Origin: Zingiber officinale
Taxonomy: Eukaryota > Streptophyta > Magnoliopsida > Zingiberales > Zingiberaceae
DNA length: 64,000 bases
NCBI RefSeq assembly: GCF_018446385.1
Contig: NC_056003.1
Coordinates: 23,247,198 to 23,311,197, forward strand
Reading direction: 5' to 3'
The stretch's first letter is position 1, and each line of letters begins with the position of its first letter. Of the stretch, positions 36,691 to 48,224 are shown piece after piece. The notes beneath the pieces are model-generated. The model was given only the letters and a program-made list of their open reading frames with translations, did not search any database and had not been told where the DNA came from. The position numbers and the translations under genes are program-made.

Positions 36691-39600
36691 TCAAAGTTAG
36701 AATTTGTTTAAACATTTCAGTTTTTAAAGAAGCATTCTTTTATTAGAGGTATTAACAAGTATAAGAAAGATAAAGAAAAGAAAGAAAAAGGCCAAGACCT
36801 TAAGTAGATCCCAAAGTCAAGACTTTAGGGATTTTGGCACACAAGGTGCTTAAAGAAAATGCCGAGGCATTATATATTAGAAGTAATAAAAGATAACAAG
36901 TATTTTACTTTATTTAAGAGGCTAGTACCCGACTTCCGAGGTTGTCGTTAAACAAATCCAGGTGTCCAATTCCGAGGTCTTGGCCCTGGTAAACTGAGGT
37001 CTGCTCTTTTAGGATTGGTGGCTCGCTACCCCAACCTATTAGGGAACGCGCATAAAATGGTACTACGCCTGGGCCCAAGAAGAAAGTTGATTATTATTTT
37101 GAAGTATTAAAGTATAAGTTTTTAAACAAGTGAAATAAGATTCAGAAAGTGTTTAAAATTCAGCAAGATTATGATAGCATGATTGTATAGATTTGTTTTA
37201 CACGTTTAGCATTTCAGTATGTTTCTTTTGCTTGTAGATGAACATGAGTAGTTTTCCTTTTGAGCATTCAGCTTTTAGATTTCAGTATATTCACATGCAT
37301 ATTCGAGTTTTGTGACTTAGATAGCGCTTACTAAGCAATTTTGCTTATAGATGCATTTCCTCTTACTGCAGATAAAGGAAAGGAAAAGCTATAGTAAAGG
37401 AAGGCAACAAGGCGGTGCGGATGGATGTGTGATGCCTGGACTATAGAAGCCTTGGGATCTAGCATAAGAATTTATTAACAAAGAGTTGAGTAGAATGTAT
37501 TAGATGAGTCATTTAGTCTTCCGCTGCTAGTTAATTGTATGTTTTGAGTTCTCCGAGAGTTTTAGGAATTACTATCAACATGTGTGCAATGTTAGTTAAG
37601 TAAAGTTAGTAGTCCAGTAGCGCTCCGCCCTCACAGTCCAGTAGTGAGGAGGGTGGGGTGTTACACAAGGTTACTTTGATATCTGCTTAACTATGCACTA
37701 GGCAAAACAGATATCCGATCTCGTGTATAGAATACATTAGGCTGTCCAACTGCCGAAGCATAAAGAACTGCCTACATGTCCTCAATCTCCTTCGATGTCA
37801 TCGGAGACATCTCTTTAGATAAAGATACTCCATGCTTAAAAGGTAGAAAACCTTTCTTGGAGTCTTGCATGCTAAAACGAGCTTGTTATATAAAGCTTGG
37901 GATAAGCACAACATTCTTTTCTTGCGAACCTTGTTCCCAAGAATATGTGCTCATTCTCCTAAGTTCTTTATAACGAATTGCTTGGACAACCATACCTTTA
38001 CTTCTGATAACACCTTGATATTGTTTCCAACTATCAAAAATGTAATCTACGTATAGTACAAGAAATACCACCACGTTTCCATCACACTTCTTGTATACAC
38101 AAGACTTATCCGGTAACTAAATCCATAAGACTAGATTACAACCAGATGTTCCAAGACCTTGAAGCTTGCTTCAGTCCATAGACTGATTGAGCTTACAAAC
38201 AAAATGCTCTTTTGACCTTTGCAATGAATCCCTCTGGTTGCTTTATATAGATGTTTCCTTTAAGACTTCCATTAAGGAAAACTGTCTTGTCATCCATTTG
38301 CTAAATCTCATAGTCCATAAGAGCAGCAATAGATAAAAGAATCCGGATAGACTAAAACATGGCTATCGGTAAAAGGTTTCCCTTTTCAACAAGCCTTGCT
38401 TTGGAAGTTCACACATTCCTGTCTATCCTTCTTTTCCTATTGTAGACCTTTTTACACCCAATGGCTTTTACACCATCTGGTGGTTCTACAAGCTTCCAGA
38501 TTTTATTAGAATACATATATTCTAATTATGTATTCATTGCTCTTTGCTAAGATGATGCATCTTTATCTTGGAGTGCTTTATCATATGTCCGGGATCAGAC
38601 TCATGTTCATTTGGGATCAAGTCCAAAGACTCTCCCAAAACATGAATCTTTTAGGTTGCTTGACAACTCTCCCACTACGATGAGGCACTGTCTGTAATTG
38701 TGTATCATTTATGATATGTGTTGCAGTTTCTTGTGATATTTCATCTTGTACAGTTGGTACTAGATTAGACATGTCCTTTATTATTTCCTTAAGAATAAAT
38801 TTACTTATGAGCTCGTGGTTTATTACATAGTCCTTTTCTAAAAATCGATCATTGATGCTAACAATGACCTTATGATTTTTAAGACTATAAACCTACTTTC
38901 GTTTATCTAGGATAACCCACAAACAAGTGAACTCCTGCCCAACTTATCATTGTCTCTCTTCAACATATGTGCTGGACTACCTGAATCCGAATATGCTTCA
39001 AAATAGGCTTACACCTATTCAGCAATTCTATATGAGTAGAAAGTTCTGACTTGGAAGGTACTATGTTCACTTTCGTTTTCAGAGTATATCCTTAAAACGA
39101 ATTTGATAATTTTCTGAATAACTCATCATCAATCTACTCCTTTCCATAAGAGTCTTATACCTTCTTACTACTACACCATTCTGTTGGGGTGTACCAGGTG
39201 CAGTTAGTTGGGATTAAATCCTGACTTCTGATAAGTGACTCCTAAACTCTCCTAAGAGGTACTCGTTACTACGATTTCACCGTAGTGTCTTGATACTTTT
39301 ACTTTGACGTTACTCCACATCAGCCTAGTATTCTTTGAACTAATTAAAGGACTTAGACTTGTGGTGCGTCAACTAAATGTATCATTATCTCGAATAGTCG
39401 TCTATAAAAGAGATGAAATATTCGAAACAACCTCTTGCCTGGATTGTCAAAGGTCTACACAAATCAGAATGAACCAATTCCAACATATCATTGGCTCCAT
39501 ACCCGTTAGACTTAAAAGCTTCTTGGTTATTTTTCCTTCCAAGTAAGACTCGCAGGTTGAAAAGATTTCCACTACCAATGAACCCAAGAGTTCATTGATT

Positions 39601-40080
39601 ATTATCCTTTGAATCCTACTCAAGTTAATATAACCTAGCCTTAGATGCCAAAAATATGATTGGTTCATTTTCGAAGGTTATTTTCTCTTATTAAAGTTAG
39701 AAAATGTGTTATTAATTTCCATTTATTGCATCGTGGAAATTATTGGATTATAAATTGTCAACCAACATACCAGAACAAATAACTTCCCTATTTGTCTTGA
39801 TAACAAGTTTGTTATCAAAATAGACAGAATATCTATTCGTTTAGAAACTGAAATCAGATTCTTTCTAAACTTAGTACGTAAAGACAATTTCTAAAAATCT
39901 AATATTTTATTCCTATCAGAGGATAAACATCTCCCACTGCAACAGTTGCTACTTTTGCAGCAATGCCATGTAGACGGTATTTTTTCCTTCATATAGTTGT
40001 CGGGTTTCCTGGAACCCCTGCAATGAATTGCAGACATGATCAATGGCTCCCGTATCTGCACACCAGGTACCGGTAGATAA

Positions 40081-41495
40081 CACCACTAATCATGTATCAA
40101 CTAATGAATAAAACATAGTTATATTGTTCTCAGTTCTAAGAGGACAGTCTACCTTAATGTCCAAGTCTTATTTCCAATCATTATAATTGGGACTACTAAG
40201 TCTATTATATAGTATAACAGCTAGGGGATTGACTAACATTTGAAAAACCTAAGAATCACAAAAATATTTGGTCAAGACCAACATCTCAAAATCCCTGTGA
40301 ATTTTGTATGTCACATTAGTGTGAACGTATACAAATTCTAAAAGGAGATTTTATCCATTAATTTTATTATCTTGTCAACCTATGACAAATAAAATTAATA
40401 ATTGGTCTGTCTTTGATCAAATATTTGGTCAAGACTCTAAATTTAAAATAATATTGATTCCTCAAACAATACTATTTAAATTTACAAACACCTCAAAACA
40501 CCATGAATTTTACATACCACGTTAGTGTGGACGTATACAAAATCAACATTTGTAAGAGGAGGGTTTTACCCATTAACTATCTTGTCAACCTAACTTTATG
40601 ACAAATAAAATTATCTCAAACACCGTTAATTTTGTATGCCACGTTAGTGTGGACGTATACAAAATCAATCATTTGTAAGAGGGGTTTTAACCTATTAATT
40701 TTATTATCTTGTCAACCTAGTTTTATGACAAATTAATAGTTGGTTTCCCTTTGGTCACACAAGTGATAGCAGTGACTCCGTTGGGGAGGATACTATTAAA
40801 TGTGTCTAAGTGTATACCATTACTTGACACTAAGTCCATTAAATAGAATTATGCCCCTTCAGTTGGATCACACACATCTTAAATAACTTCCTATAACCAT
40901 CCATAAAGGAAGTTTGATCTAGTGATCCGCAAACAAACTCATCCATTGTGGAGGGAGGCACTCAGAGCCAACATGCAAGCTTGTTGCATCACTTACAAAC
41001 CAGTAATGGAGACCGTGGGATTTATATACTAATCCCTCTCCCACTTAGCTATATATGGTGAGGAATTTTAACCTAATCTAGCATTCATCACATGCACACA
41101 CACATCACAGTAAATAAAGCAATAAATATGGAAATTAATTTTCCAACTATTATGGCTTCTTCCCTCACTGTCCTCCGTGTGCTTCAACCCTAGCTGCTGC
41201 AATCTTTAGCCACCACCATCAGGTCGAGTCGTCGCATCAATCTTGCTTCTTATTTCGCTGCGCCTCTGGTGCTCCAAAAGTACCACCCTCGCAAGCATCC
41301 GTTCCGCGACAAATATAGAATTTTACATACATCAATCCTATATTCCATAAAGGAATGTACATGTATTTTAGATCGAACAAAAATGTAAAAACCTAATAAC
41401 TAATACAGCTCCTGCTATTTTTAATTACATACAATCATGCACACACAAAAATAATGCCATTGACATGTCCAAGGCTCCAATCACACACAACATCT
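40081..41495 (-). other. Unassigned internal sequence of B
   Basis: Between protease and the truncated 5' LTR. Contains three direct repeats of TTGTCAACCTA...ATGACAAAT with ACGTTAGTGTGGACGTATAC (40300-40730). No frame I can assign; gag is expected here but not seen. The part 40740-41490 includes CTAATCCCTCTCCCACTTAG and a GC-richer piece near 41160-41310. Confidence 0.5.
40300..40740 (-). repeat. Direct repeats with ACGTTAGTGTGGACGTATAC
   Basis: Three copies of about 120-160 bp, each with TTTTGTATGCCACGTTAGTG-like and GAGGGGTTTTAACC-like parts and TTATCTTGTCAACCTA. Confidence 0.8.
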
Positions 41496-43437
41496 ATAAC
41501 TAGCATGATGCGGAAAATAATTGCTAATTATACCTTCTCTTTGTAAACTAATAACCTCGAGATCTTCTGTCGTATTCCTCGCCTCGCCTTGGACGTTGTG
41601 TGGGCAACGATCCTCCAAGATGAACACCACCCAAAAGAGTCCTTCCTCTTCCTCTAGAATTCGACCGCCGCCACCACCACCAAGGAGAAGAGAGCAAAGG
41701 GAAAGGGAGAAGGGAGAGGGTCGGCCACCAAGAGATCTCCAAGCAAAAGAATAAGAGTTATTCTCCATGAAGCCCCCTCACCCCTTCTTTTATATTACTT
41801 GCCCAAGGCAAATAAGGAAAAACTTTTTACAAAAAATAAAATCATCCAAGAGTTTTTCCTTTTCCCTTTTAATTTTTCTTTTTCTTTCCTCTTGATTGAA
41901 TCAATCACCAAATTTTAATTTTGTGATGATTTTAATTAAATTAATATGGCCAGCCACTTGCTTGGGTACCAAGCAAGGTGGCCGACCACCTCATCAAGGG
42001 GAAAAAGGAATTTTATTTTTATAAAATTTTACAAGAAAACTCTTATAAAATTTTACAAGCTCTCTTTCCTAAAGTAGGAGTTAAAAAAGGAAAGTTTCTA
42101 AAAATTAAAACCATGTTTTAAAATTTAAAAACTCTCTTATAAAATTTCCTTTTTTAACATGATAATAGAAAATTTTAATTTTAAAACTTATCTCCCTTTT
42201 TTCTTAAACCATGAAGATGGTTAAAAAAGGAAAGTTTTAAAACTTTTAAAACTCTCTATTAAAACATGTGGCCAAATTCAAATAAGGAAAATTTTTAAAA
42301 TTAAAACCTCTCTTTTAAAACTTATAGTTTTCTTCAAAGAGAAGATTTTAAAAATTCAAAACAACCCTCCTATTTGAATTATTCTTTGTCGGCCCCTACA
42401 AGCTTGGTCACCAAGCAATAGGGTCGACCCCTATAAGAGGATGTGGCCGGCCATTGCTTGGTCACCAAGCAATGGTCCGACCCTCTTCTTGGACACCAAG
42501 AAGAGCCTTTCATTTGGATGGACTTGAGGCTTTAATGAGGCTACGACAGGGACCTAGAGGAGAAATTGGTTTTGACCTTCCGATGAGCTTGAGTATCCCG
42601 TGCTCGCCCCGAACACACAACTCAAGTTCATCGATAATAACTCATTCCACTAGAGAGTTACTACCGCACTACCGCACCAATCCCAAATTACATTATAGGC
42701 TCCTTCTTATCATAAGTGTGTTAGTCTCCCTGTGTTTAAGATTACGAATGTCTACTAATTAAGTAAGTTACTGGCAACTCACTTAATTAATATCTAGCTC
42801 CAAGAGTAGTACCACTCAACTTCATTGTCATGTCGGAGTAAGTCCACCTGCAGGGTTTAACATGACAATCCTTTTGAGCTCCTCTTGGGGACATTCTCAA
42901 CCTAGATAACTAGGACACAGATTCCTTCTATAATCAACAACACACACTATAAGTAATATCATTTCCCAACTTATCGGGCATATTGATTTATCGATCTAAA
43001 CCTCACCCTTTGATAAATCAAAGAAATAAATATCAAATATATGTGCTTGTTATTATATTAGGATTAAGAGCACACACTTCCATAATAACTGAGGTCTTTG
43101 TTCCTTTATAAAGTCAGTATAAAAGAAATGACCTCTAATGGTCCTACTCAATACACTCTAAGTGTACTAGTGTAATTATATAGTTAAGATAAACTAATAC
43201 CTAATTACACTATGACCTACCAATGGTTTGTTCCTTTCCATCTTGGTCGTGAGCTACTGTTTATAATTTATAAAGAGCCGATAACACGATCTTCTGTGTG
43301 TGACATCACACATTATGTTATCTACAATATAAATTAATTGAACATCTACATTTGGTATATATAAATGTAGACACTTGATCAAAATGATTCTTATAAATGT
43401 TTATACAAAATCTAGGCTTTTAGTATACACTCCAACA
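41496..43437 (-). repeat. 5' LTR of B, truncated
   Basis: Similar to 33123-35054 along its length with scattered differences. The first 488 bases of the other copy are missing at its inner edge. Confidence 0.86.
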
Positions 43438-43442
43438 CCATC

Positions 43443-44182
43443 GATAAAGTCGAAGCAACTCTTATGGTAAGAAAGTTCAATAAATTTATTAAATCTAATA
43501 AATTTAAATCGCAGATAAGAAAACATCTTTGAAATAGAACGACCATCCGATACTACAATTGTAACGAAGAAGGGCATATCAAAGATGACTGCCCAAAACT
43601 GAAGAACAAAAACAAGGAAAAGAATAAGAAGTCAGCTCGGCCCAAACATAATCTCAAAGCCACGTGGGACGAGTCGTCATCCTCCGAATTTGAAATCGAA
43701 GCATACACTGGACTAGCCCTAATGACAATCCATCAAGAAGAAGATGAGACTAGCTCAGAGATGAGCATAGATGAAGGGGGAGGATAATCGGAAGAAAGCA
43801 GCAATGAAGGGGGAGCATCATAACTTAAGGTAAGTGAGGTACGTGCTCTTTCACCCGAGCATTCTTTTCAGTTCATTAAAGCACTTTCGAAAGATTTAGT
43901 AAAATTAGAAAAAGAGAACGTTGATTTAAAAAGACAGTTAGATAATTTAAAATCACAAAATGATAATTTAAAAATTCAAATCAAAAGCTTGAATGACCAT
44001 GCATGCTTGAAATTGAACAGTTGTCAAAAACCAAAGTATGGAAAGTATAGTACATTAAATTCGTATATTAGATATCACCAAGGACAACTTAGAAGAATTC
44101 CTAGAAGATATATACCCCCCAAATTCTTAATTAACCTAGTCGGAAGGAGCCTATATTGGGTTCCAAAATCTTATTTAGATTA
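43443..44182 (+). pseudogene. gag of C, part 2
   Basis: Resumes after B: DKVEATLMVRKFNKFIKS, then YYNCNEEGHIKDDCPK, which is a CCHC knuckle whose first Cys reads Tyr. An acidic stretch, then LVKLEKENVDLKRQLDNLK (coiled coil) and SLYWVPKSYLDY follow. Contains stops. Broken at 44182 by D. Confidence 0.82.
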
Positions 44183-45499
44183 TGTTGGTGCGGTAAGCAT
44201 CCGACGATTGAACCTAAGTTTTGATAATGACAAAGGGTTCAAAGTTAAGGTCATTTGTGATCTAACATGTTTAAATGAGTTTGCAGAAAAGTTCTAAGTC
44301 TACTTAGGCAAAAGTCCTAGCTACGGTTAGGCAGGTGGAAAACTCTAGCGGGTGGTAACCCTAGGTCCTAGGGGATGGTAACCCTAGGTAGAAAGTCTTG
44401 ATGGATCGAGAGCTTCAGGCAAAAGTCCTAGAGTTGAGGACTCTAGGTGGAAAGTCCTAGTGTCACAAACCAGGTGAAAGTTTGGATGGATCGTGGAGCA
44501 GACGTCCAACAGAAAGTCCTGGAGCCTCGGGCGTTGAACAAAAGCCCAGTTGGTCTGGAGGATCAACTGGCAACAGGTAAACTCTCCTGAGTGGAGTAGG
44601 CGAGGACGCGTTCCCCAGTAAGGGAACAGTAGGCGTCAGTTCGACCTAGGGTTTTCGGTCTGGAATCCGAAGTCAGAACCGGATAGTTCGATGATTGTCA
44701 GATATTTATCTTAACCTTATTGTATTATGTCTAACTCGATTTTGCATGTTATATTTTGTATTTTGGACTAACACATCTTGCAGGGAGTAAAAAAGATGTA
44801 AAGCCTCAGATGAACAGTACCTGAGGCACCCTCCATGGAGCTTGGAGGCGCCTCGGGTGCACTAGCTGAACACCTCTCCGCAGCAGGGCAGAGGGCACCC
44901 TCATGGAGCTTGAGGGCACCCTGGATGTTGAGCAGAGGGTGCCCTCCATGGAGCTGAGGGCGCCCTGGACGCTGGAGGAGGACGCCCTCCATGGGCTTGG
45001 AGGCGCCCTCAGGCGGATAGGTTGCGGGCGAAGCGGAGCTTATCCACGCTATGGATCCGGCAGGGTTGGAGGCACCCTCCATGCTGTTGAGGGCGCCCTC
45101 AACAGGATATATAAGCCTCAAGCAACAGCAAAGGAACAACACAATTTGACAACCCTTCTTCTGTGTGCTATACAAAGAATGATCCAGCGAAGCTGCAACA
45201 AGTCTCTGACAACCAGAAGCTTCAAGATTACTATTTTCGTTGCCGGTCTAATTTCATTACTGTTTAATATTGTAAATCTGAATTGTAACTCTCTGAGCTT
45301 ATAGTGATTGCCCAAAGTAAACGCTCAAGGAGCGTGAGCCTTGGAGTAGGAGTCGCCCCAAGCTCCGAACCAAGTAAATATTGGTGTCTGTGTTTTCAAT
45401 TGTTATTTAATTTTTCACTGCATTTTACTCTTATTTTTTCGAAACATAAGTGAAAGCCACGAGTGCTATTCACCTCCCTCTAGCGCTTTCGATCCAGCA
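44183..45499 (+). repeat. 5' LTR of D
   Basis: TGTTGGTGCGGTAAGCATCC to CTTTCGATCCAGCA. It is the same-family counterpart, in plus orientation, of the S LTR. Contains repeated GGTAACCCTAGG and GGCGCCCTC motifs. Confidence 0.88.
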
Positions 45500-45773
45500 A
45501 TTGGTATCAGAGCAGAGTCGCTTTGAATTAGTGAAACCACCATTCAAGCAAAATTTTTGTGGTAGTTTCTCAATTTTTCGGAGTCGATTGGAATCGGTAA
45601 AATTGCTGCCTTCCGATCTATTTTTTTTCATAATAAAATTTTTTCCTCGAAGTTTGTGCAACACCACTCGAGTTTGTGTTTTAATTTCTTAATCTCGCAC
45701 TACTAATTCAATACTAAGTCTTGGAACAAGTTTTTTTTTTATTTTTATGTGTGTGCAAGATATTTTTTTAACA

Positions 45774-47460
45774 ATGGCCCATCAAGAAGGCTACAACACA
45801 GCCCGCCCGCCGCTCTTCTTTGGCGAAGACTTCGGCTACTGGAAGAGCCGAATGGAGTCCTATCTCCAAACTCAGTTTGAGATGTGGATGATCATCAAGA
45901 CTGGCATCACACTTCCACTCGACGACTCGGGAAAACCAGTTTCATGCGAGAACTGGGACGCGAGCATAATCAAGAAGGTCGAAGCCAACGCAAAAGCTAC
46001 ATGTACCCTTCAATGTGATCTAACAAAGGAGGAGCTGAACCGAGTTTGACCGTTCTCAAGTGCCAAAGACTTATGGGAGAAGCTAATTGAGCTGTATGAA
46101 GGGACTTCCGACACAAAATTAAGTAAAAGGGATCTGATTTTTAATAAATTATATAACATTAAATTGCAGAAGGGTGAAACAACAAGTCAATTGCATGCAT
46201 GCATCCAAGACCTTCTCAAAGGTCTCCACACAATCAGGCAGAAGGTGGAGAATCGAGACATAATCAGATATGCGTTAAACACTTTTCCCAGGAATACCTT
46301 ATGGACATCCATGGTAGATGCTTACAAGGTATCCAAGGATCTCTCTTTAATTAAGTTAGACGAATTTTTTTCGGAGTTTGAATTACACGAACAGATTAAT
46401 ACACGCTCTGCTGAGAAGGGTATTGCCTTGATTGCAGGTATAAGCAGAACGCGGGAAGCAAAAGCAAAGCATACAACCGAACTAGAGTCCAAAGAAGAAC
46501 CAGACTCAGAAGATGACGACGACGAGATAGAAGCCGAACTCGTCAACCTAGTACATAAGCTCTATAGAAAGAAGAAGGGGTTCACAAAGAAGGATATCAA
46601 GAAGGTGGTTCAGTCCAAAAAGGTGCAAACGAGTCCAAAGGTAAAGTTCGAAGTAACCTGCTACGGGTGCAATCAAAAGGGACACGTCAAGGCCAATTGT
46701 CCAAACCTAAAAGAAGCAAAGAAGCAAAGGAAGAAGAAAGCACTGTAGGCAACATGGGATGAGTCCTCTTCAGAAGACTCCGACGAAGAGCTCAAACAGA
46801 CTAGCTTTCTTGCACTGACGGTCCGGGAACACATCGACGAATTAGAGACCGAAAGCGAATTAGAAGCCGAGTTCGAGCGAAGCCACGGATCCGTATCCAT
46901 TTATGAAGGACCCAACCCCACTGTAAGAAATTCACTACATAATTTAGTTAATTATTTAATGCGCAAGTTAGCTAAATCAAATGTCTGGGTCAAATCACTT
47001 CAAAAGGAGGTAACAACCCTAAAAGAAGTGACTAACCCTAGCTCCTTGACTGATCACATTCAGACTGGAACCTCAACTCAAGTTCAAAAGCTTGAGGAAG
47101 AGAATTCTAGCTTGAAAAATCAAGTTAAGGAACTAAAGGACACGTTGGAACGATTTACTTTGGGCTCTAAGAATCTTGATCTGATTCTTGGAAAATAACG
47201 AGCCGTTTACAACCGATCCGGACTTAGATTTAAGGCTAATAGAAAATATAAATCTTATTTATCCCTTGTTAATCAAAATAATAGAAAATTAGTCCAAGCA
47301 TGGGCCCCCAAGTCAAACTTGGTTAATCAAGTTGGACTTGGACACTATTGGGTCCCCAAGGATCAAATTCATTACCTTGATAGACTCTATCGAGGCTATG
47401 ATCCAAGGGGAGCCAATAGAAAGACCGTTTTTATCAACAAATATAATTGTTTGATGATTG
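45774..47460 (+). pseudogene. gag of D (full-length layout, three stops)
   Basis: Starts MAHQEGYNTARPPLFFGEDF. UBN2 region (SAKDLWEKLIELYEGTSD, RYALNTFPRNTLWTSMVDAY, LDEFFSEFELHEQINTRS). CCHC knuckle CYGCNQKGHVKANC near 46660. Acidic stretch, coiled coil (LEEENSSLKNQVKELKDTLE), and C-terminal LVNQVGLGHYWVPKDQ. Stops near 46048, 46746 and 47196 each look like one-base changes. It is the reference that shows what S lacks. Confidence 0.9.
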
Positions 47461-47754
47461 CCTTTATTGCTTTTATTATACATGCTTAGATTAGGCTAGA
47501 TAAGGACCTAGGCGTAATTTACACTTGACTAGTTAGACCTAGGGATTTCAAAAGGAAAATTAAATATCCAATTTCTTTGAAAGACTTTGTCTAGAAGTGG
47601 TGGATGATCTCATACCCAAGAAGGTCTAGTGCCTCGCCACAGCTTGGAAGTCAATCTTCGAAATGTTTATTTAATTGACTAATTGAAAAACTTGAGTCTA
47701 ATCGACATGTAAATTAATCCTTAGACATAATTTAAATCAAAGATTAAATTAACA

Positions 47755-47807
47755 ATCTCATAAAATTCATAAGGTTCCCTGATTGATAACTTAGAAACGG
47801 ATGAGAT
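47755..47807 (+). other. Hairpin 1 of D
   Basis: ATCTCAT and ATGAGAT, 7 bp. The loop contains GGTTCCCTGATTGATAAC, similar to the S loop. Confidence 0.65.
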
Positions 47808-47819
47808 GGATCTAGGTAA

Positions 47820-48060
47820 AATTTAGTATAAAATCAATCAATTTAACTTAATTAATAAATCAATTTAACTTAAATTAATAAATCAATTTAACTTAATTAA
47901 TAAATCAATCTAAACTTAATTAATAAATCAATTTAAATAAATTAATAAATCAATCTAAACTAATTAATAAATTAATTTAACTTAATTAATAAATCAATTT
48001 AAATTAATTAATAAATCAATTTAAATTAATTAATAAATCAACTTAATCTTAAACGTGATT
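47820..48060 (+). repeat. About 22-bp AT-rich tandem repeat of D
   Basis: Ten or so units of TTAATTAATAAATCAATTTAA with small changes. Confidence 0.9.
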
Positions 48061-48073
48061 AACTCAATAAAAT

Positions 48074-48129
48074 CATCTCACAATCACCCATAGGGATACT
48101 ATGTTTGATAATCTAGATCGGGTGAGATG
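48074..48129 (+). other. Hairpin 2 of D
   Basis: CATCTCAC and GTGAGATG, 8 bp perfect. The loop ends TTGATAATCTAGATCGG, as in S. Confidence 0.75.
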
Positions 48130-48224
48130 GAATATTAAGGAGTTAATTTCAATCAAGCAATCTTTTGATCCGTCAAATTGAACCAAATCAATACTTTATG
48201 TATAGAAACATAATGATCTGGATC

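Larger units (their letters stand above)
35672..37665 (+). mobile_element. Solo LTR, TGTAACGACC family (copy 2)
   Basis: GTGTAACGACC to GGGTGTTACAC context. TSD CAGGG (35667-35671) against CAAGG (37666-37670), one mismatch. 1994 bp, no coding. Related to the copy at 13623 through the ends, the tRNA-like segment and a strongly similar block near 36913-37075. Interrupts pol of B. Confidence 0.87.
35338..40080 (-). pseudogene. pol remnant of B (protease, integrase, RT, RNase H)
   Basis: Read from right to left on the minus strand. Protease region near 40080-39960 (WCADTGAIDHVCNSLQGFQE). Pre-integrase near 39668-39447 (FWHLRLGYINLSRIQRIIIN). Integrase pieces (FISFIDDYSR near 39400; APGTPQQNGVV near 39180). 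RT near 38300-38170 (FLNGSLKGNIYIKQPEGF, GLKQASRSWN) and 38074-37886 (VLYVDYIFDSW, where the second Asp of YVDD reads Tyr). RNase H near 35660-35338, beyond the solo LTR. Many stops and frameshifts; no active enzyme. Confidence 0.82.
32635..43437 (-). mobile_element. B: decayed Copia element with pol
   Basis: Perfect TSD CCATC (32630-32634 and 43438-43442). 3' LTR 32635-35054, polypurine tract 35055-35070 (minus AGTATAAGTGGGAGAT), pol remnants about 35338-40080, 5' LTR 41496-43437. The right LTR lacks the 488 bp that occupy 32635-33122 in the left copy, and no PBS is visible beside it, so a deletion removed the LTR end, the PBS and probably the gag. It carries a solo LTR (35672-37665). Confidence 0.87.
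47461..48224 (+). other. gag-pol spacer of D
   Basis: About 760 noncoding bases between gag and protease, unusual because Copia gag and pol usually share one frame. Holds two hairpins (47755-47807 and 48074-48129) flanking an AT-rich repeat (47820-48060). Confidence 0.7.
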
